A stretch of 5,012 nucleotides of DNA from an uncultured Ruminococcus sp. (GTDB taxonomy: Bacteria > Bacillota > Clostridia > Oscillospirales > Ruminococcaceae). Location of the stretch: NCBI GenBank assembly GCA_937910385.1, contig CALEPT010000043.1, positions 1 through 5,012 of the forward strand. The letters run 5' to 3'. Positions 1-4,812 of the stretch are shown here, one piece after another. Position 1 is the first letter of the stretch, and each line of letters starts with the position of its first letter. The notes beneath the pieces are model-generated. The model made no database searches and was not told where the DNA came from. It worked only from the letters and a program-made list of their open reading frames with translations. The position numbers and the translations under genes were made by a program.

Positions 1-1150
1 TGAGCTGGAAGCAAACGCCGCCTGCTGTAGGAACGATAGGATCGCTTCCGTCGAGTGAAGTGAAGTTTGCACCGAGGATCTCGAGGTTAGACTGTACTGC
101 AGCATTACCGCAAGCAGCAGATGTAGCACCTATCTTAGTGATCTCAAGAGGTGAATCGATATCGAAGATAACGTCCATAGCTGATACGGGGTTATCGTGT
201 GCATCAACGAGAACCTTTACTGTTACCTTATCGCCTGCGTTAGCTTTATAGCTGCCGAAGTCAAAGGAAATATCAGCATCGCTGGGGTTGCTTGATGTAG
301 TAGTTGTTGTAGTTGTTGTAGTAGTTGTTGTTGTAGTTGTTGTAGTTGTTGTTGTAGAAGAAGAGGGATCCTCGCTGTCGCCTACAACGATAGTCATTGT
401 ATTGAGCTCGAGGTTGCTGAGATAGCCGTCATAGTTTGCAAATCTGCCGGGATCCTTGTTCTCGATCATACAAGAGGGGTTAGTATTTTTGCCGGTTGTA
501 TCTGTATTGTAGTTACAATAGTCAAGAGTATATGTACCAGCAGCTGTTCCCTTGGGGAATGTTACATCGAAAACGAATAACGGATAATCATCAGACTTGC
601 TGCCCATCCACTGGTAAGAGGAGCCGCCGTTTGTCCAAGCATAACCGATGTAGTAGTTCTCTGTTCCTGCAGCAGTCTGACCGAGCTCACAGCCGTACTG
701 GCCATCGCCGGCAGGTGCATACTCTTCAAAGTCCTCATCATATGTACCTGCAAAAGCAATAAACTGCTTAGTAGAAATAGTACCCTGAGCAGTATTGAAT
801 GTCTTAGCAGAAGAGAAGTAGTTTACCTTAGGTGTGTACATTGTGAATGTAGGAGCCTTAGCATCGCCGTCTTCAGAATTGATAGTGAGCTGAACGTTGA
901 AAGCCTCTGTGTCAGGTGTGTTTTCTGTGAGGTATACAGCACAGGGAACAACAACATCGCCTGCATCAATATCAGCCTGAGAAATAGTTACCTTGTTTCC
1001 GTCGCCTGCATACTGAGAATCAGCATCAGCAAATGTCTTGATAGAAAAGCCCTTTGTTGTGTCAGCAGCACTTGTAACAGCAGGTACAACAGCGCCGACC
1101 ATTGTTGCAGCCATACACAGTGATGTGACTGCAGAAATTAACTTTTTCAT
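1..1150 (-). CDS. scaA: Secreted scaffoldin with cohesin modules, ScaA-like (C-terminus outside window)
   Basis: This is the first 383 codons of an exported protein that reads open to the window edge. A signal peptide (residues 1 to about 28; KK followed by a hydrophobic stretch, cleavage probably at TSA or SAA) precedes a module of about 225 residues. A run of 20 threonines (266-285) follows, and then a cohesin-like module from about 288 that is cut off at 383. That module has the 'AGDKVTVKVLVD' and 'MDVIFDIDSPLEI' strands usual in cohesins. The first module also has cohesin-like edge strands: 'GDVVVPCAVYLTEN' near 64-77 and 'PLFVFDVTFPKGTAAGTYTL' at 190-209. Cysteines lie at 70, 154, 212 and 227. 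A GAAAGGA ribosome site (1161-1167) sits 10 nt before the ATG. Known biology: R. flavefaciens ScaA carries an N-terminal module, a few cohesins and a C-terminal dockerin, and lies just after scaC. The symbol is inferred from that order and layout; another scaffoldin is possible. Confidence 0.72.
   Translation of the reverse strand, partial: MKKLISAVTSLCMAATMVGAVVPAVTSAADTTKGFSIKTFADADSQYAGDGNKVTISQADIDAGDVVVPCAVYLTENTPDTEAFNVQLTINSEDGDAKAPTFTMYTPKVNYFSSAKTFNTAQGTISTKQFIAFAGTYDEDFEEYAPAGDGQYGCELGQTAAGTENYYIGYAWTNGGSSYQWMGSKSDDYPLFVFDVTFPKGTAAGTYTLDYCNYNTDTTGKNTNPSCMIENKDPGRFANYDGYLSNLELNTMTIVVGDSEDPSSSTTTTTTTTTTTTTTTTTTTTSSNPSDADISFDFGSYKANAGDKVTVKVLVDAHDNPVSAMDVIFDIDSPLEITKIGATSAACGNAAVQSNLEILGANFTSLDGSDPIVPTAGGVCFQL
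296..355 (-). repeat. Poly-threonine linker-coding tract
   Basis: Twenty consecutive Thr codons, only ACA and ACT in irregular alternation, encode residues 266-285 of the scaffoldin. They are flanked by Ser/Pro-rich residues (DPSSS before, SSNPS after). Thr/Pro-rich linkers separate modules in cellulosomal scaffoldins and are often O-glycosylated. The low-complexity tract could change length by replication slippage without a frameshift whenever whole codons are gained or lost. Confidence 0.9.
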
Positions 1151-1244
1151 GTGTAATAATTCCTTTCTTTAGGTTTTTAAGCCTATTAATAACATAAATT
1201 GGGTTTGTATTCCTTTGTAAGGGGGACAAATCAGATAATCGTTA
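1151..1244 (-). other. scaC-scaA intercistronic spacer
   Basis: This 94-bp gap separates the two scaffoldin genes. It holds a 5-bp hairpin (TTTGT at 1214-1218 paired with ACAAA at 1226-1230, loop of seven with a run of five C on the minus strand) and the GAAAGGA ribosome site at 1161-1167. I see no strong intrinsic terminator. The best -10-like sequence, TGTTATTAA, has no -35 at proper spacing. The two genes are therefore probably co-transcribed, though a terminator or processing site is not excluded. Confidence 0.5.
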
Positions 1245-2105
1245 TCAGAACTCGCTTTCTGAGATCAGCTTCAGCATATACTTCTGGATCTTGAGAGCGT
1301 CCATAGCTGTGACTCCATCTCCGCCCATATCGTCATCATTGCCGGCAACATCTGCATTCAGAATACCATCACTGGTGATGTGATCTTCGTCACTGCCTTT
1401 TTCTCCGAATTTATCGGGGCTTGCCAGCGACTGCAATATGAGGACTGCATCGGAAACATCAACTTTTCCGTCACAGTTAGCATCACCGCGAACGACATTG
1501 CTGTCATCAGAAGATACCTTAACGACGCCATTGCTTGTGGTTACGGCAAACTCGACAGAACTGTCATCGCTGGTATTGTATCCGGCATAGATCTCAGCCT
1601 TGGCGGTTGAATCCGGATTTAAAGGCCTGTCAACTGCAGTAACCGTAAGAGGAGTTTCTGTTCCTGCCGCAGCACTGCTTGAAACAGTACCTGTGATAGT
1701 ACAGAAGACACCCGAACCGTTAAGCCAATAGGAAGAATCGTCAAGTGCCGTAGACCATGCCAAGTTAACATAGCCCTCACTGTCAATAATTGCATCGAAA
1801 ATAGGTGCGCTTGCACCTGTAGGGTCAGCGGAATCCGCCCCTGTCTTTGTAAGAGCTCCTGCTTCAACAGCGTCAATTGTAATGATGCTGCTGTCAAAAG
1901 CAATAGCAAAGTCAGCGCACTGGATACCGGGGGCTGAAATATCACTCAGAGATACGTCCACAGTAAACTGCTCTCCTGCCTTTACCTCAGCATTGCCAAC
2001 GGAAATCTGCACTGTTTCTCCGGCAGCAGCAGGTGCTATAGGGCAGACAGCAAGTGAAAGCATCGCAGCAGCAACAGCTCCGACGACTACCTTTTTTGTC
2101 TTCAT
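1245..2105 (-). CDS. scaC: Adaptor scaffoldin, cohesin plus dockerin, ScaC-like
   Basis: This is a 286-residue secreted protein. Residues 1-28 form a signal peptide (KTKK, hydrophobic core, APAAA cleavage motif). Residues 30 to about 197 form one cohesin, opening with 'VQISVGNAEVKAGEQFTVDV' and ending in 'VEFAVTTSNGVVKV'. A linker of about 8 residues leads to a C-terminal dockerin (about 205-286). Dockerin calcium loop 1 is DANCDGKVDVSD (D208, N210, D212, D219). Loop 2 runs from D252 to D269 and is longer than usual. The start is the ATG at 2103-2105, because AAGGAGG (2114-2120) lies exactly 8 nt before it. A possible ATG seven codons upstream would encode its first residues from the Shine-Dalgarno itself. 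The single-cohesin plus dockerin layout and its place before a larger scaffoldin match R. flavefaciens ScaC, an adaptor that docks on ScaA and recruits a different set of dockerin proteins. Specificity cannot be read directly here. Confidence 0.85.
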   Translation of the reverse strand: MKTKKVVVGAVAAAMLSLAVCPIAPAAAGETVQISVGNAEVKAGEQFTVDVSLSDISAPGIQCADFAIAFDSSIITIDAVEAGALTKTGADSADPTGASAPIFDAIIDSEGYVNLAWSTALDDSSYWLNGSGVFCTITGTVSSSAAAGTETPLTVTAVDRPLNPDSTAKAEIYAGYNTSDDSSVEFAVTTSNGVVKVSSDDSNVVRGDANCDGKVDVSDAVLILQSLASPDKFGEKGSDEDHITSDGILNADVAGNDDDMGGDGVTAMDALKIQKYMLKLISESEF

Positions 2106-2113
2106 TAATTTTT

Positions 2114-2120
2114 CCTCCTT
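2114..2120 (-). promoter_or_regulatory. Ribosome binding site that fixes the scaC start
   Basis: AAGGAGG is a near-perfect anti-16S match, 8 nt upstream of the ATG at 2103-2105. It lies inside the first codons that would be read from the alternative ATG at 2124-2126 (MKKEEKL), so the longer start is unlikely. Confidence 0.85.
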
Positions 2121-2161
2121 CTTCATTAATGTTATATAACAAAGGAACGATAGCCCCTTTA

Positions 2162-2170
2162 ATTATATCA
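2162..2170 (-). promoter_or_regulatory. Extended -10 promoter element upstream of scaC
   Basis: TGATATAAT is a perfect TATAAT preceded by the TGn extension. It predicts a transcription start near 2155 and a leader of about 50 nt. At spacers of 16-18 the -35 position reads GTCTTG, GGTCTT or TGGTCT, which are poor hexamers. Instead, a perfect inverted repeat sits there. A promoter with a strong extended -10 and no -35 often depends on an activator; that is inference. Confidence 0.55.
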
Positions 2171-2180
2171 TGTCTTAGAG

Positions 2181-2199
2181 CGGCAAGACCATCTTGCCG
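2181..2199. promoter_or_regulatory. Perfect palindrome over the scaC -35 region, candidate operator
   Basis: CGGCAAGA, three bases, then TCTTGCCG: an 8-bp perfect inverted repeat centred at 2190, about 35 bases upstream of the predicted start. No T-run follows on either strand, so it is unlikely to be an intrinsic terminator. Size and placement fit a dimeric regulator binding over the -35. A transcript from the promoter at 2471-2499 would also carry it as an RNA hairpin. Confidence 0.45.
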
Positions 2200-2296
2200 T
2201 AGCTTCAGAAACCGTATCACCCAATAATCAATGATGATCTGCACAAAGCGCACAGCGTTCAAGCTTCCGCCCGTTCATACAGACGAGACTCAGCTT

Positions 2297-2464
2297 TCAA
2301 CAAACATCCTCAAACACCTCAGCCAAGGTATATGTGCACACCTTCCACGGGGTATCATGGTGATTTTCGTCATATGCCGAAACGCACTCTGCAAGCAGCG
2401 GCCCATCGTAAGACGCATCACACTGCCGTGATGAGATACTAATCCCAAATCTATATTTATTCAT
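2297..2464 (-). CDS. Possible small hypothetical protein of 55 residues, or gene remnant
   Basis: I do not recognise this protein. The ATG at 2462-2464 opens a 55-residue frame. It starts MNKYRFGISI, has Cys at 15, 27, 43 and 55, and contains AYDENHHDTPWK near 30-41. The composition looks protein-like and GC rises relative to the AT-rich DNA upstream. There is no Shine-Dalgarno. The predicted start of the promoter at 2471-2499 falls on the ATG, so translation would have to be leaderless. After the terminal TGA the same frame continues for 22 codons to a second TGA, then 19 more to a third. This makes a decayed longer gene equally possible. No signal peptide or membrane segment is visible. Confidence 0.25.
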   Translation of the reverse strand: MNKYRFGISISSRQCDASYDGPLLAECVSAYDENHHDTPWKVCTYTLAEVFEDVC

Positions 2465-2470
2465 GATTTC

Positions 2471-2499
2471 ATTATATATCAGGTCTAAAAAAAAGTAAA
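2471..2499 (-). promoter_or_regulatory. Candidate promoter upstream of the 55-residue frame
   Basis: TTTACT (2494-2499), a 17-nt spacer containing eight T on the minus strand, then a perfect TATAAT (2471-2476). The predicted start is near 2464. It could drive the small frame or a long leader (about 360 nt) for the scaffoldin genes. AT-rich DNA gives chance matches, so support is moderate. Confidence 0.4.
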
Positions 2500-2574
2500 T
2501 AGGTTTATACTGTTTTTGGTATTTTACATAAACAACCCACAACTTTTTTGCACGGTTTGCACAATTGAATTTTT

Positions 2575-2607
2575 TTCAAAAAAGACTACTCTGCAGACTT
2601 TTTTGAA
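2575..2607. terminator. A/T-stem hairpin, possible bidirectional terminator
   Basis: TTCAAAAAAG (2575-2584) pairs perfectly with CTTTTTTGAA (2598-2607). Inside, a T-T mismatch (minus strand) and two further pairs close a 7-nt loop. Read on the minus strand, six U follow the only G-C pair near the loop base, which resembles a weak intrinsic terminator for a transcript starting near 2943. The low GC of the stem makes it a poor example. Confidence 0.35.
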
Positions 2608-2670
2608 CGAAAAATGAACAAATCAAGTATTTTTAAAAAATTTCCAAAACTTCCGCAAAATCCTTTAATA

Positions 2671-2943
2671 TTATTCATTCACACTGTTGGAATCAAAGTC
2701 AGGATAACCATTCAAAGCAGATGCAAACGACTCATCGCCTTCCTCGTGACACGCACTGACACCGGAAAAATACTTTATCGTTTCCGATAGACTGCAGACC
2801 ATTACCGATTTTTCTCAGCAGACCGTCAGTGCTACTGACGATTCATCTTTGATTATCGGGCTAACAGCTGCTCGGTTTATTCTCCTGAACTTTGATAACC
2901 GTACCGGGCAAGATAGCGGTAATGCCTAAAACCGCCTCTTAAT
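2671..2943 (-). ncRNA. Candidate structured transcript or decayed small gene, unidentified
   Basis: This is a higher-GC island between AT-rich blocks, with a good minus-strand promoter ending at 2950. In transcript order the hairpins are: 2916-2935 (GCGGU/ACCGC), 2873-2901 (CGGUU/AACCG), 2839-2858 (CGAU/AUCG with inner AUC/GAU), 2824-2840 (CGUCAGU/ACUGACG, 7 bp, triloop) and 2776-2789 (UAUCG, GAAA tetraloop, CGAUA). Two of them carry the same AUCAAAG sequence on the 5' arm. Competing with an RNA reading, the frame 2925 to 2671 is open for 85 codons except for one TGA (2815-2817). Its last part, 2802-2671, would be a 43-residue peptide starting MVCSLSETIK without a ribosome site. It does not match tmRNA, RNase P, 6S, T-box or common riboswitch motifs that I know. 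Boundaries are approximate and function is unknown. Confidence 0.35.
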
Positions 2944-2949
2944 AACAAT

Positions 2950-2978
2950 ATTATATCATACATTTTCTGGTTTTGCAA
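2950..2978 (-). promoter_or_regulatory. Extended -10 promoter of the unidentified transcript
   Basis: TTGCAA (2973-2978), a 17-nt spacer, then TATAAT (2950-2955) preceded by TGA, giving the same TGATATAAT as the scaC promoter. The predicted start is near 2943. A small inverted repeat, CAATT-ACC-AATTG (2976-2988), overlaps the -35. This is one of the best promoter matches in the window, and no convincing gene lies just downstream of it. Confidence 0.6.
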
Positions 2979-3184
2979 TTACCAATTGTATCAACTTTAA
3001 AAGAATTTACAAGCAGTTGTAAAACTCTGCAGTTAAATTTCCGCCCTGAAACGACGTATTTACGGCATTTTTAGGCATGCAAAACTAAATCAAATCGTTT
3101 TTTGTGTATTTGTACGAATTTTTTGTATCATTTTTGTGCACTTCGCCTACAAACTCTCGTTTTATCCGAAATGTATATACGTTT
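2979..3184 (-). other. AT-rich spacer downstream of dusB
   Basis: I see no gene here. The stretch has many T- and A-runs. The clearest structure is a perfect 7-bp A/T-rich hairpin (TTTACAA 3006-3012, loop GCAG, TTGTAAA 3017-3023). On the minus strand TTCTTTT follows it, so it could be a weak terminator for the gtrA-dusB unit. No strong GC-rich terminator is visible close to the dusB stop. Confidence 0.4.
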
Positions 3185-4192
3185 TTACCGATTGTTTAAT
3201 TTCTTCCTCAAATGCTGAAGCTCAATGAACTCCTCTGCCAGAGCCTCCGCCTCACTGTATGACGAGAGCTGATAACAGCGGCTCCTGAATCTTGCCGAGC
3301 CGTAATATCCGTTCATATACCACGCAGCGTGCTTTCTTGCCTCATGCATGGCAAGCTCTTCATTTTTTTCACTGAAGCTGAGTATCGACCTGATATGCTC
3401 AAGCATGGTCCGGATCCTTTCTTCAAGCGTGGGAGGAACATAGTCTTCATTATTATAATGGGCACGTATCTCGTCAAAGACAAACGGATTTCCATAGCTG
3501 CCACGCCCGATCATGACAAGGTCGCAGCCTGTCCGGTCATACATCTTAATACAGGAATCCAGATCGGTAACATCTCCGCTGCCTATAACGGGTATACTTA
3601 CCGCCTGCTTTACAGAACATATCACATTCATATCCGAACTTCCGCCGTAGAACATATCCCTCGTTCTGCCGTGAACTGCTATAGCCGAAGCTCCGGCTGA
3701 TTCGAGAGCCTTTGCGAATACAGGAGCATTTATAGCATCTGAGCTCCAGCCGCTGCGTATCTTTACTGTAACAGGAGTATCGCCCGCCGCTTTCACCGTA
3801 GCTTCGCAGACTCTTGCCGCAAGCTCCATATCCTTCATCAGAGCCGAGCCTGCTCCTATCCCAACGACCTTCGGTACGGGACAGCCCATATTTATATCTA
3901 TGATATCAGGTTCATACCGCAGAACTATATCCACAGCCTTTGCCATGAACTCAGGCTCGCTGCCGAAAAGCTGAACAGCCATGGGACGCTCTCCGGGAGT
4001 TACAGTGCAGAGCTGGGCAGTCTTTTTATCTCCGTATACTATGCCCTTTGCCGAGACCATCTCGCTGACCGCGTATGCCGCACCGTGTTTTTTGCACATA
4101 AGTCTGTATGCACGGTCCGCAACTCCTGCCATAGGAGCAAGGGCCGCAGTCCTTTCGATCGCCACATTTCCTATTCTGACCGTATCAGCCAT
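3185..4192 (-). CDS. dusB: tRNA-dihydrouridine synthase, DusB/NifR3 type
   Basis: This FMN- and NADPH-dependent enzyme reduces uridines to dihydrouridine in the tRNA D-loop region; the exact position cannot be read from sequence. The 335 residues are full length for the family. Landmarks in order are 'APMAGVADRAYR' (19-30, flavin-binding start of the TIM barrel), 'SEMVSAKG' (43-50), 'VQLFGSEP' (73-80), 'DINMGCPVPKV' (99-109) with the catalytic Cys104, 'GAGSALMKD' (113-121), 'VKIRSGW' (143-149), 'AVHGRTR' (172-178), 'IGSGDV' (203-208) and 'MIGRGSYGNP' (227-236, FMN phosphate site). A C-terminal helical tRNA-binding region follows. The start ATG (4190-4192) lies inside the end of the preceding gene, and GGAGGGG (4197-4203) is 4 nt upstream, which suggests translational coupling. 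It is a housekeeping gene with no visible tie to the neighbouring scaffoldins. Confidence 0.95.
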   Translation of the reverse strand: MADTVRIGNVAIERTAALAPMAGVADRAYRLMCKKHGAAYAVSEMVSAKGIVYGDKKTAQLCTVTPGERPMAVQLFGSEPEFMAKAVDIVLRYEPDIIDINMGCPVPKVVGIGAGSALMKDMELAARVCEATVKAAGDTPVTVKIRSGWSSDAINAPVFAKALESAGASAIAVHGRTRDMFYGGSSDMNVICSVKQAVSIPVIGSGDVTDLDSCIKMYDRTGCDLVMIGRGSYGNPFVFDEIRAHYNNEDYVPPTLEERIRTMLEHIRSILSFSEKNEELAMHEARKHAAWYMNGYYGSARFRSRCYQLSSYSEAEALAEEFIELQHLRKKLNNR

Positions 4193-4670
4193 TTTTCCCC
4201 TCCGAATCGCTCTTATCCCTGAAAACGAACACCTTGCTCAGAACATAGTTGGCAATGAATATGAATACTTGGCTCAGGAACGTAATGAGGGTCTTGTTCA
4301 TGCCGAGCAAGTCGCAGCAAATAAGGAATATTGCCTCTTCCATTCCGAGAGTTGCAAGCCTCGCTCCGTAAAATGAAAAAAAGACCTTCCAGAATTCGGC
4401 TTTCGTCTTAGTTTCGTTCTTGAAAACATACTTTTTATTTGTAAAAAACGCGAACGTCACCGCACATATCCATGAAAAAACAACGCCAGCCGTGCTCTCC
4501 CACTTAGGTTCGTCGGGAACCACCGCAAACAGAAGCAGCTTGGTCGCGATAGAAACGACTGTAGTCAGTCCTCCGAAAATAACATAGAGCCACTTCTCTT
4601 CATATTTATAATATATCTCCTGCAACGGCTTTGGCAGTATCGAAACGCACGCTTTGATGAGCTTTTCCAT
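4185..4670 (-). CDS. GtrA-family small membrane protein
   Basis: A 161-residue protein with four predicted membrane helices, roughly residues 28-51, 60-83, 95-121 and 127-150. The family signature appears twice: 'FAFFTNKKYVFKN' (73-85) ends helix 2 and 'IANYVLSKVFVFR' (139-151) ends helix 4. GtrA-like proteins are thought to move polyprenyl-linked sugars across the membrane or to assist glycosyltransferases that decorate surface polysaccharides. No glycosyltransferase lies next to it here, so its substrate is open. The start ATG has GGAAGGA (4679-4685) 8 nt upstream. The stop overlaps the dusB start by 8 bp, so the two form a transcription unit. The charged tail (RDKSDSEGKNG) should be cytoplasmic if the N-terminus is cytoplasmic. 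Confidence 0.88.
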   Translation of the reverse strand: MEKLIKACVSILPKPLQEIYYKYEEKWLYVIFGGLTTVVSIATKLLLFAVVPDEPKWESTAGVVFSWICAVTFAFFTNKKYVFKNETKTKAEFWKVFFSFYGARLATLGMEEAIFLICCDLLGMNKTLITFLSQVFIFIANYVLSKVFVFRDKSDSEGKNG

Positions 4671-4710
4671 TTTATCTTTCCTTCCGATCTGTTATCTTTA
4701 CCCCCATTAT

Positions 4711-4739
4711 ATAATAACAGGATTACAAAAATTTTTCAA
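4711..4739 (-). promoter_or_regulatory. Promoter of the gtrA-dusB unit
   Basis: TTGAAA (4734-4739), a 17-nt spacer, then TATTAT (4711-4716) with a TGT extension (4717-4719). The predicted start is near 4704, giving a leader of about 34 nt before gtrA. It lies between the terminator of the upstream dockerin gene and gtrA, as expected for an independent unit. Confidence 0.6.
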
Positions 4740-4782
4740 GTCCTTTCGCTATCTTTTCATCATACATTTGATGCAGCATGGG

Positions 4783-4809
4783 AAAAGGCGGACTATGAGT
4801 CCGCCTTTT
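4783..4809 (-). terminator. Intrinsic terminator of the dockerin gene
   Basis: A perfect 12-bp inverted repeat: AAAAGGCGGACT (4783-4794), 3-nt loop, AGTCCGCCTTTT (4798-4809). It begins 3 nt after the stop codon at 4813-4815. The minus-strand transcript ends in a GC-rich stem followed by four U. Being symmetric, it could also stop transcription arriving on the plus strand. Confidence 0.85.
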
Positions 4810-4812
4810 GAA

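Noticed and set aside
296..355. Short-unit repeat as a CRISPR or minisatellite array
   Set aside because: There are no spacers. The tract is in frame and simply encodes threonines as an inter-module linker.
1619..1945. 108-codon minus-strand frame in a second reading frame of the scaC-like gene
   Set aside because: The translation is low-complexity, rich in Leu and Gln, and typical of an out-of-frame read of a Ser/Thr/Ala-rich cohesin.
2043..2105. Lipoprotein signal peptide in the scaC-like protein (LAVC at 18-21)
   Set aside because: The residue before Cys is Val, not Gly/Ala/Ser, and a good AAA cleavage site follows at 26-28; an ordinary signal peptide fits better.
2106..2126. Start of the scaC-like protein at the upstream ATG (2124-2126)
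   Set aside because: That start has no ribosome site of its own and its codons contain the AAGGAGG used by the ATG at 2103-2105; the added MKKEEKL also weakens the signal peptide form.
2547..2562. Direct repeat TTTGCAC, two copies 9 bp apart
   Set aside because: Seven-base copies in AT-rich DNA are too short to support an operator or target-site claim, and they are not placed against a promoter.
2815..2817. In-frame TGA read as selenocysteine
   Set aside because: It follows a Cys codon (C-TGA), which drew attention, and a hairpin lies nearby. No selenoprotein family is recognisable around it and the neighbouring stops are also TGA, so a plain stop is simpler.
2671..2943. Known riboswitch, T-box, tmRNA or RNase P RNA
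   Set aside because: None of the conserved core sequences I know for these families is present, for example GGUGGUACCGCG for T-box or GAGGAAAGUC for RNase P.
3329..3700. 123-codon plus-strand frame antisense to dusB
   Set aside because: It lies wholly within the dusB coding region, whose motifs are unambiguous on the other strand.
3981..4376. 131-codon plus-strand frame across the dusB-gtrA junction
   Set aside because: It runs antisense to two well-supported genes with clear family motifs and has no recognisable domains or ribosome site; it is a shadow frame.
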